DNA of 64,000 nt, from NCBI GenBank assembly GCA_036008465.1, contig DASYNP010000189.1, positions 23,328-87,327 on the forward strand, written 5' to 3'. How positions within the stretch are numbered: the stretch's first letter is position 1; every line of letters starts with the position of its first letter. The notes beneath the pieces are model-generated. The model was not told where the DNA came from and made no database searches. It saw only the letters and a program-made list of their open reading frames with translations. The position numbers and the translations under genes were made by a program. The stretch is from DASPSM01 sp036008465. Lineage in GTDB: Bacteria > Planctomycetota > Planctomycetia > Planctomycetales > Planctomycetaceae. Below are positions 25,420 to 34,191 of the stretch, one piece after another.

Positions 25420-26745
25420 CTACCGATTGCCGATCGCTTTCGCCATCGCCACCGCGAGCAGCTCGTTGCCCGTGGGAGTCAGGTGGCAACAGTTATCCCG
25501 ATAGGTCGGCTGCGTTTCGTGCGAGAAGATCTGTGTCAGGTCGTGGAAGCGCACGCCGGAAGACGATAACTCGCGACCGGCCTCAATCAGCATGGGGTAG
25601 CCCGTTTCGACGGCCGCGCGGGCGGGGTACTTTGCCTGGACGGTGAAGGTCCGCTCGAGCTCGCTCATTGGTTTCGAGCCGGGCAAATACTGATTGGGCT
25701 GCAGGAAGTCGTGATACTCGATTCCCACTCCGTCGCAGACCTTCGCCAGCTCGAGTGAAGACCGCTTCCACACGCCGACGCAGTGCCGTAACAGCGCCGG
25801 CAGATCAGCGAACGATTCGGTGGGTCCCTGCGCGGTAAAGCTGCGATGCTTTTCGCGCAGCTCGATTGTCTCGCGATAGCCCGCGATGATCGAGCGCGAC
25901 AGCCACTCGTGACGCACCGACCAGACAAGTCGGGCGGTCGGCGAATAGCACCAGGGAATTGCGGCAAACCGTTGGGCCCACGCACGGTCGATCTCTTGGA
26001 GATAGACGACCTCGCCCATTCGGCGCAAGAGCGCAGTGTCCCGGCGCTCGAGCACGCGAGTGCCCCAGTCGCGCGGAAAGCTGGGAAACACACCGGCCGG
26101 CGCGTTTTCGACCACCGGTAATGCAAGTTCATTGAAGCCGTCGATATTGACGATCAAATCGAATTCCGCGCCGAGCGCCAGCAAATAGCTGACGACAAAA
26201 AGTTGCTGCGGCTGCTTGTAACCGGGAATCGCCAACCTGACGAACGCGATTCGCTTGTCGGCAAAGCGGGGAAACCGCTTGAGCTGTGCCTCGAATTCGG
26301 GCAAGCCAAACTGGCAAAACTCCTCGGCAAGCGAGCCGCCCAAAATGCCGACGATGACTTTGCCCTGTTCGCGGTGTTGAATCGGCGGGTTCGGATCGAT
26401 GAAGCCGAACCCATTGACGGGCAGCGTTCCGGGTTCGGGCTCCTCCTTAGGCCGACGGACGAAGCCGAAATAGGGATGAACCGAGTCCTCGGCCGCGAGC
26501 GGATCGTCGACGTCTGTGTGCGTTGCGGCGGCTTTCTCGAGCTCGCGCCAGCTGCCGGACATACCTCCGCTCAGGAAGCTGAGTGCCACGAGCGCCACGA
26601 GCTCAGCGATTCCCCACGCGATCAGCAGCGCAAGGACGCGCAGCAGCCACGTTCGGCGGCGAGACCTGCGCGGCTTGCTTTGTGCTGCCTGTGTCGTCGC
26701 CGGTTCGTTCAACACTTGTGCCACGTGAGAGCCCGGGAAGTGCAC
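25420..26745 (-). CDS. Membrane-anchored SGNH/GDSL-type hydrolase-like protein
   Basis: About 441 residues. A basic N-terminus (KPRRSRRRTWLLRV) precedes one membrane segment near residues 35-58, placing the rest outside. SGNH-type blocks are visible: GILGGSLAEEF with a candidate catalytic Ser, NIDGFNEL with the block III Asn, and DNCCHLTPTGNELLA with the Asp-x-x-His pair. Such proteins often act as O-acetyl or ester hydrolases on glycans; the substrate here is unknown. GTG 26745 is chosen because AGGTGA lies 5 nt upstream, overlapping the stop of the preceding GH67-like gene, so the two genes are probably one operon. A GC-rich stem (25383-25390 with 25409-25416) lies past the stop, between convergent genes. 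Confidence 0.7.
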   Translation of the reverse strand: MHFPGSHVAQVLNEPATTQAAQSKPRRSRRRTWLLRVLALLIAWGIAELVALVALSFLSGGMSGSWRELEKAAATHTDVDDPLAAEDSVHPYFGFVRRPKEEPEPGTLPVNGFGFIDPNPPIQHREQGKVIVGILGGSLAEEFCQFGLPEFEAQLKRFPRFADKRIAFVRLAIPGYKQPQQLFVVSYLLALGAEFDLIVNIDGFNELALPVVENAPAGVFPSFPRDWGTRVLERRDTALLRRMGEVVYLQEIDRAWAQRFAAIPWCYSPTARLVWSVRHEWLSRSIIAGYRETIELREKHRSFTAQGPTESFADLPALLRHCVGVWKRSSLELAKVCDGVGIEYHDFLQPNQYLPGSKPMSELERTFTVQAKYPARAAVETGYPMLIEAGRELSSSGVRFHDLTQIFSHETQPTYRDNCCHLTPTGNELLAVAMAKAIGNR

Positions 26746-26753
26746 CCGGTCAC

Positions 26754-29183
26754 CTACGATCGCTTCTTGATTAGCCACACTTCCGCAACGGCACACCCTC
26801 GCCCGTTTCCACCCAATCCGGCCTGCCGATACCAGGTGAGCGTGAGGTGTCCGTCGCGCGTGGCTTCACGAGGAACGTCGAACTCGACGAGGGTGGCCGG
26901 GCGCGGCTTGGCCATTTCCGGGTGGATCACGTACTTTTCGTCCGCTAGCAGCCGAATCTTTGTGCTGGGCGAATCCCCAGCATACGCGATCCGCACCGAG
27001 TAGGCTGCGTGCGGGTCAAGCTCATCGTAGTGCAGACGCAGCGGGGCATCGTACAGCGCCTCCATGTTGTCCCACCACGTGATGGGGTAGAGCCTGGCGA
27101 CTCTTCTGCCGGTGATAAAACCGACGCGTGGCGTCTCATAGAATCCCGGGTCGCCGGCCAGGCCGACGCCGCGGACCAGGTGCGGTTGGCGCGAGGTGTT
27201 TCCCAGATCGTCATAAAAGCCACCCGGCCCTGGATCGGTCCAATTCACGAGAGATGCGATTTCGCGAAGCTGGTCGGGTTCGTTTTTGAGCTGGCGAATT
27301 TCATCGAATCGACGCTCGAGCCATAGCCTGTTGTTGAGCGGCTCGTCGATGGTGTCGAGAGTGGCCCCGCGGTCGGCGGCGATCGCCTTGTGCCGCTCGA
27401 CGCTCAACTGCATGCGAATGCTCTGAAACAGCATGTCGCCGAGCTCGAACACGCGGGCTCGCAAATCGGGGACAGCCGGATTCGCGACGGCCTCATCGAG
27501 CAGCTCTTCGGCTTCCCGCATGGCGACGAGCGGCCCCGATAATTTCGCCAGGCGGAGCTTTGCCAATGCGTGCTCCTCGAGGGCCGTTTCGTAAACCAGC
27601 CGGTGATGCAGAAAGGCATCGTAATACGCGCGATAAAGCGCCTGTTGAAACCGCCAATTCTCCGAAATCGACGGCGACGCCGACCGCTCCATTGCCTGGA
27701 ACTGTTCGAGGGTGGTTAGCACGCACCGGTTTGTCAGCAAGGGCCCGCGCCAGTTTTGCTCGAGGGCCAATAAGCCCTGGGCAAAATCGTCGGCCAGCGC
27801 ATCGCTGAGGAAGTGACGGGCGTATTGCCGCAGGATGTCGATCACCGGAGTGTCGGGATCCCACGCGAGGCCGCTCCAGACGAACTTGTTGACGTCGTCG
27901 TTGCAGCCTTCGGAATAGCTGATGAAACCGATCGATTCAGGTGACAGGGTGCGAAAGATCTGTGCCTGGTCCCGAGGGCGCGGATTGATGACCTCGCGCC
28001 CTTCCGTGCTCGCGTACGCCAGATCCCAATCGGGGACCGGATACTGACACTGCCGCGAATGCGTGATGTCGGGGTACCGGCGGATCGGGTATTTCTTGGG
28101 GATCAGCGACCGCAGTTTGGGAAGTGAGATCCGAACCTGCGGCCCGTAGACGACGCCGCTCAACCAGGCAGGCTGTTTCTCGTTCAGATAGGTCACGAAC
28201 GTGTCGAGCCATTCCTGGGTGAATCCCTGCGGCGAGACCCACATCTGGGCCTTCGGATGAAATCGGTGCAGGTTTTCCGTCTGCTTCTCGAGAAACGGTA
28301 GTAGCACGGCCGGATCGGTATGCCCGGGATCTCCGCCGGGGACAAAAACGGCGTCGACCCGCGGCAGCTGTTTGAAGACGTTGGCCCACTCGTCGAGGGC
28401 GGCCTGCACCGTCGCTGGTTTCGAATAGTCGGGATCCATCGCCGGGTACCAGATCCAGACGTCGAGACCGTACTGGTCCAAGAGCCGCGACATCTCGACC
28501 ATCATCTGCATGGGCGGAAGCGGAAAATGCGGACTGTCGGCCGCGTCATCGGTGCGCGGAGGCAGCAACTCGACCGCGTTGGTGCCGAAAACTGCCAGGT
28601 CGCGGATGTATTGCTCCCACATCGGCACCGACCAGGCGTCGTACGAGTTCGTCTTTGGGCGATACCCCAACTGGTGTCCTCGCAGGCGATATTTGGGCGC
28701 CGTCGTGATGTTGAGGAACCCCGGCACCAGGACGCGGCGTTTGGAGATCCGCAGCTCGCGCAGCAATCGTCCGACGCCGAACAGCATGCCGCGCGAATCG
28801 TTGCCCGCCACCAAGACCAGGGGCGGTTTGGCATCGACGACTTTCAGTCGATAACCCTCCGCCGCGTTGAAGCCGGGCACCCGCGCGTCGGGCAGGCCGT
28901 GTTCCCGTAGCGCCGCGTCCGCAAAGGCCGCCGGGCCGACCAGCACGATCGCAGCCGCTCGCTCGGGCCAGGTGTCGGTCACTGCCCAGCGCGATTGGGA
29001 CCGCTTTTCGACTTCGTCGACAAGCATCCGCACTGCCTGGGACGGTGGTCCTGACAGGCCTTTTGGCACGACAACGACGGCCGCGCTGAGATCAAAGGTC
29101 TCCGCCGCCTGAACAGGCGTGACCGCACCGTAAAAGAGTCCTAAGCCAATCAAAAAAGCCACGGCGCCGTTTGAATTTTGCAT
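26754..29183 (-). CDS. Secreted glycosyl-hydrolase-like protein (GH67 N-terminal-domain type)
   Basis: An 809-residue exported protein (signal peptide AVAFLIGLGLFYGAVTPVQA). Residues 30-150 resemble the N-terminal domain found in alpha-glucuronidase GH67 and GH20-like enzymes (AEGYRLKVVDAKPPLVLVAGND, then GMLFGVGRLLREL). The central 160-470 region looks like a TIM barrel (KYRLRGHQLGYRPKTNSYDAW; AVFVPGGDPGHTDP; ISYSEGCNDDVNK). A helical region and a C-terminal beta domain follow. It probably acts on plant or algal polysaccharide, but the catalytic acids are not pinned down. It is co-directional with the SGNH gene, which begins 8 bp after its stop. Confidence 0.75.
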   Translation of the reverse strand: MQNSNGAVAFLIGLGLFYGAVTPVQAAETFDLSAAVVVVPKGLSGPPSQAVRMLVDEVEKRSQSRWAVTDTWPERAAAIVLVGPAAFADAALREHGLPDARVPGFNAAEGYRLKVVDAKPPLVLVAGNDSRGMLFGVGRLLRELRISKRRVLVPGFLNITTAPKYRLRGHQLGYRPKTNSYDAWSVPMWEQYIRDLAVFGTNAVELLPPRTDDAADSPHFPLPPMQMMVEMSRLLDQYGLDVWIWYPAMDPDYSKPATVQAALDEWANVFKQLPRVDAVFVPGGDPGHTDPAVLLPFLEKQTENLHRFHPKAQMWVSPQGFTQEWLDTFVTYLNEKQPAWLSGVVYGPQVRISLPKLRSLIPKKYPIRRYPDITHSRQCQYPVPDWDLAYASTEGREVINPRPRDQAQIFRTLSPESIGFISYSEGCNDDVNKFVWSGLAWDPDTPVIDILRQYARHFLSDALADDFAQGLLALEQNWRGPLLTNRCVLTTLEQFQAMERSASPSISENWRFQQALYRAYYDAFLHHRLVYETALEEHALAKLRLAKLSGPLVAMREAEELLDEAVANPAVPDLRARVFELGDMLFQSIRMQLSVERHKAIAADRGATLDTIDEPLNNRLWLERRFDEIRQLKNEPDQLREIASLVNWTDPGPGGFYDDLGNTSRQPHLVRGVGLAGDPGFYETPRVGFITGRRVARLYPITWWDNMEALYDAPLRLHYDELDPHAAYSVRIAYAGDSPSTKIRLLADEKYVIHPEMAKPRPATLVEFDVPREATRDGHLTLTWYRQAGLGGNGRGCAVAEVWLIKKRS

Positions 29184-29419
29184 GCAAACTCGTAAAGACA
29201 GGAGGATCAGGATGCGGGTCGGGCCGCGGTCTGAACCACGCTCGGTGGGGAATTGCCGTCGATTCCAAGCTAATCGTCAAACCCAGCGCGTGCAATCAGA
29301 CGACCGGGGAACGACAGACCGCGATGGACTCGCAGATTTTTGCCACTTTCGGCTGCTGGCTAGTCGTACCCGACGCAGATATGCTCAAAGAACCTTGGAG
29401 CGGGCTTTAAGAAACGGAC

Positions 29420-30682
29420 ATGCGGATGGTGGGCGTCGGAGGGGGCGGGGCGCGCCGTCGTTATGGATTATTCCTCGGTTGTGCACTCTGCCTGACGTTG
29501 ACGGCTGAGCCAGGCGCCTGGGCTCAAAGCTCGTCAAAATCGCAGCGCGAGCCCGTGCGCGCCGTTCGCCCCGAGCCTCCGCCCGAGGACCGGTTGCGGC
29601 TGGAACCCGACGAAAAACAACTCGTCGACCGCACCGTCGATCATGCGCTCGAGTATCTAGAGGCCCACCAGAACGCCGACGGTTCCTTCCAAAGCCCCGC
29701 CATGGCGCGGCCCGCCATCACCGGGTTGTGCATCATGGCCTTCATGTCGCGCGGCCATCGACCGGGCGAGGGCCAATACGGCTCGGCCCTCGAAAAAGCG
29801 GTGGATTTCATCCTGGGCTTTCAGGATCAGGACACGGGCGCCATTACGCCCGAATCGTCCAGCGAGTCGTTCTTCTGGACTCGTGCGGCGGCCTACACGC
29901 ACGGCATCTGCGGCACGGCCCTCGCCGACGTCTTCCCGTACACCGGACGGTATAAATTTCGGACTGGTGATCGCGAGGGTGAAGGCGTCCGACGCGATAC
30001 CGAGCGTCACGATCGCGTGGATCGAGCCGTGCGCAAGGCGCTCTCCTTCACTCGTGCCCAGCAAACCCGGCCCAAACAGGTGGCTGGCGAAAATGGGGGC
30101 TGGCGCTACGTCGAGTCAAACCAGCGCAACGATTCGGATCTCTCCGTCACCGCCTGGAACATCATGTTCCTGCATTCGGCGAAGAAATCGGGATTCAAAG
30201 TGCCCGATATGTGGGTCAAATCGGGTTTGAGGTTCGTGCATCGCACGTTCAGCAAGAAGCTGGGCGGTTTTGTCTATGTGCTGACCGAGCCCGAGCGACG
30301 CCATTGCACGCGGGCCACCGTGGGCGGCGGCATCCTGTGCCTGCTATTGGGCGGTGAACCGGTGAACCAGCAGGTCCTGGATGCGGCGAGCTGGATTCAG
30401 CAGCATTCGTTCGAGCAATACAACCTGTCTTGGCCGCCCGGCGATCGCTATCACTACAGCGCGTTTTACTGCAGCCAGGCGATGGGCCTCTTGGGCGGTT
30501 CAAGTTTCCGCGAGTTTTATCCCAGGCTCTTGCGCGTCCTGGCAGAGCATCAGCACACCGACGGCTCGTGGGATCCGGAATCATTTACCACCGACACAGG
30601 CTACGGCGAGGTCTACTCAACCGCTTTGGCCGTACTGGCACTTTCGCCGCCGTATCAAAAGCTCGATACGTACAAGCGGTAG
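29420..30682 (+). CDS. Secreted prenyltransferase/squalene-oxidase repeat protein
   Basis: A 420-residue protein with a signal peptide (LFLGCALCLTLTAEPGAWAQ). It contains several alpha/alpha-toroid QW-type repeats: ALEYLEAHQNADGSFQSPAM, KAVDFILGFQDQDTGAITP, ENGGWRYVESNQRN and LAEHQHTDGSWDPESFT. These are the fold of squalene-hopene cyclases and alpha-macroglobulin-like proteins, but the catalytic DxDD motif of cyclases is not seen. In planctomycetes such periplasmic repeat proteins are common and of unknown function. The 236-bp gap upstream shows no convincing gene. Confidence 0.8.
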   Translation: MRMVGVGGGGARRRYGLFLGCALCLTLTAEPGAWAQSSSKSQREPVRAVRPEPPPEDRLRLEPDEKQLVDRTVDHALEYLEAHQNADGSFQSPAMARPAITGLCIMAFMSRGHRPGEGQYGSALEKAVDFILGFQDQDTGAITPESSSESFFWTRAAAYTHGICGTALADVFPYTGRYKFRTGDREGEGVRRDTERHDRVDRAVRKALSFTRAQQTRPKQVAGENGGWRYVESNQRNDSDLSVTAWNIMFLHSAKKSGFKVPDMWVKSGLRFVHRTFSKKLGGFVYVLTEPERRHCTRATVGGGILCLLLGGEPVNQQVLDAASWIQQHSFEQYNLSWPPGDRYHYSAFYCSQAMGLLGGSSFREFYPRLLRVLAEHQHTDGSWDPESFTTDTGYGEVYSTALAVLALSPPYQKLDTYKR

Positions 30683-30688
30683 AGGCGC

Positions 30689-30792
30689 GAATGACGAAGC
30701 ACGAATGCCGTTGGAATGACTGCATGACCTAAGCTCGAAGGGAAACATCCCCCACATTCGTGCTTAGGGCTTGGTTCGTCATTCGTGCTTCG
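30689..30792. repeat. Inverted repeat cluster between convergent genes
   Basis: GAATGACGAAGCACGAATG at 30689-30707 faces two complementary partial copies, CATTCGTGCTT at 30755-30765 and CATTCGTGCTTCG at 30780-30792. It fills the gap between two convergent genes and could serve as a bidirectional terminator. Confidence 0.6.
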
Positions 30793-30809
30793 GATTTCTC
30801 CCTTTCAGC

Positions 30810-31211
30810 CTACTCCCAACCCTCGCTCGAGCCGGACATCGAGCCCTCGTCCGGGTCGGATGCCCAGGGGTCGTGCCGGGGCGCCGGGGCAGGAGCCGGA
30901 GGCGTATAGGGAGCCGGCGCCGGAGGCGTGTAGGGAGCGGGCGCCGGGGCCGGCGCGGGATGCGAGGGCATCGGCATCGGGGCCTTTTTCTGCACCGGAG
31001 GCTTGGCGGCCGGCTTGGCTTTCTTTGCGGCGGCCATCCGGGGTGCTTTTTTGGCGGAGGATTTCTTCGGCGCGGCTTTTTTGCTGGAGGGCTTCTTGCC
31101 CGCGCTCTTTTTGCGGGCCATACTGGCTTTAGGGGCTTTTTTCTTGCCCTTTGCCATTTTGCCCTTCTTCTTGGACGCCTTGGATTTCTTCGCCGATTTC
31201 TTGGTGGCCAT
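30810..31211 (-). CDS. Histone H1-like Lys/Ala/Pro-rich protein
   Basis: A 133-residue highly basic protein with two zones. Residues 1-75 are made of Lys-Lys, Ser-Lys and Ala-Lys runs (MATKKSAKKSKASKKKGKMA), as in bacterial histone-H1-like proteins such as HctA/HctB and BpH1. Residues 80-110 are Pro/Ala-rich with two copies of PYTPPAPA, and the last 20 residues are acidic (DPDEGSMSGSSEGWE). GAGGAA lies 6 nt before the ATG. It probably binds DNA non-specifically and could help compact the nucleoid, which planctomycetes condense strongly. The acidic tail might modulate binding; this is inference. Confidence 0.7.
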   Translation of the reverse strand: MATKKSAKKSKASKKKGKMAKGKKKAPKASMARKKSAGKKPSSKKAAPKKSSAKKAPRMAAAKKAKPAAKPPVQKKAPMPMPSHPAPAPAPAPYTPPAPAPYTPPAPAPAPRHDPWASDPDEGSMSGSSEGWE

Positions 31212-31845
31212 GCGCGTTCCTCATTGAGGCACTGGGGTTTGATGCCCCGGGGAAGTTTTCGATTTTGTCGCCGCTCGAGCCGCTCGTTCTGTCAGTCTCT
31301 TCAGCCTCTTGATGGAGCGACGACGCAATAAGTTCCTATTGATAACGCGCGTTCGGCGCAATGAAAGAGTCCCGAGCTTGGTTTTTTGCCGAACTCACCG
31401 ACTTTTTTCCAGGTGTCCTCCTATTTTGGCTTCCGAAACCCTGGCATTTGCCGAGTCGATGGCAAATTGCAGGCTTAGAGACCGTCTAGAATTGTCCACA
31501 GCGAGAATCTGCCACGGCGATCACGGCCGGGAACAAATCTCTTGGCCAGTTGCCGTCCACGGGCCCGGCTGCTTTGCGACCGGGCGGTGAACACCATCGG
31601 CGGCCGATCGGGATTTTGGGTTGAAATTTCCCAGAATCGGCATGGGAGCAGGTCGAGCCACGTCGATACCTAGAAAAGCGGAATCGAATTTGCGTTGCGT
31701 TTAGCTCCGCTCTCAGCGGCCTGATACAGGGATTTGGTCAAGAGGCACCGCTGAGAGCGCAATGCGAAACGGTCCGTGTGAGCCGTCCCTGGGACGGACG
31801 GCGGCATCCGGTCCGTGTCGCTTCAAAAACGCACGGCTGGGATTT
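31212..31845. other. 634-bp gap without convincing gene
   Basis: Lower-GC sequence between divergent genes, presumably holding the promoters of both. The open frame at 31309-31590 has no ribosome-binding site, odd composition and no family look. One clear hairpin lies at 31708-31759. I found no RNA gene or riboswitch. Confidence 0.4.
31708..31759. repeat. Perfect 12-bp stem hairpin
   Basis: CGCTCTCAGCGG at 31708-31719 is the exact complement of CCGCTGAGAGCG at 31748-31759, with a 28-nt loop. It lies about 85 bp upstream of the lipase gene and resembles the REP-type elements elsewhere in the window. Confidence 0.6.
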
Positions 31846-32760
31846 ATGCGGTTTGAGGAAGCCTTTTTAAAGGCGGACGACGGGACTGCGCTGTTTGTCC
31901 GTCGCTATCAGCCCGACTCGCGGGACGCCGACCGCTCGGTGCTCCTCGTCCACGGAATGGCCGAGCACGGCCAGTGCTATCAGCACGTGGCCGAATCGAT
32001 GGTCGCCCGCGGCTGGAACGTGGTGGTCCCTGACCTTCGCGGACACGGGCAATCGGGTGGCGACCACATTCACGTAAGCGATTTCGCCGAGTACGTCGCC
32101 GATCTCAAGCAGATTTTCGAGGCCAGCGGGTTGCGCTCCCACAACACAGTGCTGGTCGGCCACAGCATGGGTGGCCTGATTTCAGCCCGCTTCGTCCAGC
32201 AGTTTCCGCACTACGTCTCGGCTCTTGCGCTGCTTTCGCCCCTTTTGGGTGTGCGCGTGCGGATCTCCCCGATTACGGTGGCGCTGGCGCGGCTCGTATC
32301 GCTCGTACGGCCGCGCAGCCGGTTCCGCAAGCGGACAAAACGCGAAGATGCGACCCGTAACCAAGAAGTTCTGATGCGTGGAGACGCCGATCCGCTCATC
32401 CGCGAGTCGGTCACAGCTGCCTGGTATTTTGCAATGCGGCATGCCCTGGGGACCGTTTGGGAGCTCGCCGAGCAGATCTCGTGTCCAACGCTCGTCATGC
32501 AGGCCGGTTCCGACCTGATCGTCGACCCTGCGGCGCCGCATGGCTGGCTGCAGCGCGTCGGAAGTGAGGACAAGGCGATCCGGGTGTTTCCGGATCACTA
32601 CCATGAGCTGCTCAACGAAATCGACTGGTCGAACACGCTGGCCGATCTGCTCGACTGGCTCGAACAGCGATTGATCGTACCGGCCGAGACGGTGCTCGCT
32701 CTGCCGCCCGCCCGCGTGCAGCCCTCTCCGATGGGCTCCGCTTCACCGCTTTCGCCCTAA
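31846..32760 (+). CDS. Alpha/beta hydrolase, monoacylglycerol-lipase-like
   Basis: A 304-residue hydrolase of the serine aminopeptidase S33/Hydrolase_4 group. The N-terminus (DGTALFVRRYQP) is followed by LLVHGMAEHGQCYQHV, carrying the oxyanion His-Gly, and DLRGHGQSGG. The nucleophile elbow is VGHSMGGL near residue 105. The acid follows in MQAGSDLIVDP and the catalytic His is in FPDHYHELLNE. All catalytic parts are intact. It probably cleaves monoacylglycerols or lysophospholipids. ATG 31846 (MRFEEAFLKADDG) is chosen since the upstream extension to 31762 reads through direct and inverted repeat sequence with no ribosome-binding site. Confidence 0.88.
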   Translation: MRFEEAFLKADDGTALFVRRYQPDSRDADRSVLLVHGMAEHGQCYQHVAESMVARGWNVVVPDLRGHGQSGGDHIHVSDFAEYVADLKQIFEASGLRSHNTVLVGHSMGGLISARFVQQFPHYVSALALLSPLLGVRVRISPITVALARLVSLVRPRSRFRKRTKREDATRNQEVLMRGDADPLIRESVTAAWYFAMRHALGTVWELAEQISCPTLVMQAGSDLIVDPAAPHGWLQRVGSEDKAIRVFPDHYHELLNEIDWSNTLADLLDWLEQRLIVPAETVLALPPARVQPSPMGSASPLSP

Positions 32761-32911
32761 AGGCAGAAGCCCACCCACAGTCCTAGCGGCACGCGCATTA
32801 CAGCCGCTGTGTTCGATTGCGTGCGGTCCCCGCCGGCTTTTGGTGACGGCCACGCAGCGAACCTGCAGGAGCCGCCTGCCGTGGACTTTGCGAGCGGGCA
32901 ACCGGTGGATG

Positions 32912-32940
32912 TTGACAATTTGTCGCCGGGAAAATATCCC
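32912..32940 (+). promoter_or_regulatory. Tentative promoter
   Basis: A perfect TTGACA at 32912-32917 is followed 17 bp later by TATCCC at 32935-32940, a poor -10. It would read into the gene starting at 33002. Confidence 0.3.
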
Positions 32941-33001
32941 TGAGTACTCCTTTTTCGCCGGCCCGGTCGCGCTCTGGGTCAGCGCCATTGTGCCAGCGAG
33001 G

Positions 33002-34189
33002 ATGCGAATGAGAACGTGCCATCGCCCGCTCTGGGCTCCTCTTACTGTTGTCTCACTCCTTGTCGGTGGGCCGCTCGTTCCTGCTTTGGCGGCTCCGAAC
33101 GAACGGCCGGCTGGAACTCTCGAAAAGTCGCTTGCCGCGCTTCGGGCCGTCGATAAACAGGGTGCCGGTCACGAAGAAGCCCAGCGGGCGATGCAGAGCC
33201 TGGCTGCGGCTGACGCGGCCGACCTGCCAGCAATTCTGAAGGCGTTCGACGGAGCGTCCCCCTTAGCCTCGAACTGGCTGCGCAACCTCGTCGAAACGGT
33301 GGCGGATCGGAACCTACAGCTCAAGCGCCCGCTTCCCGCGGCAGAGCTCGAGGCTTTCGTGCGGGAGACGTCCCACAATCCGCGCGGACGACGACTGGCC
33401 TACGAATGGCTCGTCAAAATCGATCCAACTGCTCCCGCGCGGTTGATTCCCGGCATGCTGCTCGATCCGGCTGCCGAGTTCCGTCACGACGCAGTCGCTT
33501 TGCGGATGGGAGAGGCTGCGAAAGTCGATGCGGCCCGTGACAAGCCACAGGCGCTCAAGCTCTATCGCGAAGCGCTCAGCGGCGCGCTCGACGACGATCA
33601 GGTGAAGACCATCGCCCAAGCCCTGACAAAGCTGGGCGAGAAAGTCGACATTTCAAAACACTTTGCCTTTCTCACGCAGTACTCGGTCATCGGCCCCTTC
33701 GATAACCGCGGCGGCCTTGGCCTCGAGGCCGTGTATCCGCCGGAGAAAGAGATCCAGCTCGACGCGGCCTACGACGGTCAGATCGGAAAGGTCTCCTGGC
33801 AACCGCTCCAAAGCCGCGGTGACTATGGCATGGTCGACATCGCCAAGCAGGTCAAGCCGTACAAAGGGGCGGTGATGTATCTACTCACGGGCTTCCAAAG
33901 TCCCATCTCGCGCCGCGTCGAACTGCGGCTGGGCACCGACAACGCCTGGAAGCTGTGGCTGAACGGCGAGCTGCAGTTTTCGCGCAACGAATACCACCGC
34001 GGGAAATCGCTCGACCAGTACCGCATTCCGGTGACCATGAAGCCGGGGAACAACGTCATTTTGCTTAAGCTCTGCCAAAACGAACAAACCGAAGATTGGG
34101 CCCAGGATTACCAGGTCCAGTTGAGGGTTTGTGACTCGAACGGCCTGGGGATTCGCTCCGGCGAAGCCGCCGTCGCCGGAGGTCGATAA
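33002..34189 (+). CDS. Secreted hypothetical protein paired with PQQ-type propeller
   Basis: About 395 residues with a signal peptide (PLTVVSLLVGGPLVPALA). Residues 30-190 are helical and may form HEAT-like repeats. Residues 215-380 are beta-rich and include YSVIGPFDNRGGLGLEAVYP, then LRLGTDNAWKLWLNGELQF, a pattern seen in jelly-roll or PA14-like carbohydrate-binding regions of planctomycete secreted proteins. ATG 33002 is chosen because translation further upstream would bury the signal peptide. The next gene starts 2 bp after the stop, so both are one operon and probably act together in the periplasm. Confidence 0.7.
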   Translation: MRMRTCHRPLWAPLTVVSLLVGGPLVPALAAPNERPAGTLEKSLAALRAVDKQGAGHEEAQRAMQSLAAADAADLPAILKAFDGASPLASNWLRNLVETVADRNLQLKRPLPAAELEAFVRETSHNPRGRRLAYEWLVKIDPTAPARLIPGMLLDPAAEFRHDAVALRMGEAAKVDAARDKPQALKLYREALSGALDDDQVKTIAQALTKLGEKVDISKHFAFLTQYSVIGPFDNRGGLGLEAVYPPEKEIQLDAAYDGQIGKVSWQPLQSRGDYGMVDIAKQVKPYKGAVMYLLTGFQSPISRRVELRLGTDNAWKLWLNGELQFSRNEYHRGKSLDQYRIPVTMKPGNNVILLKLCQNEQTEDWAQDYQVQLRVCDSNGLGIRSGEAAVAGGR

Positions 34190-34191
34190 GC

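Noticed and set aside
29171..29410. 79-codon frame upstream of the cyclase-repeat gene
   Set aside because: No ribosome-binding site and partly antisense to the GH67-like gene start.
31309..31590. 93-codon open frame
   Set aside because: No ribosome-binding site, odd composition, overlaps no known family.
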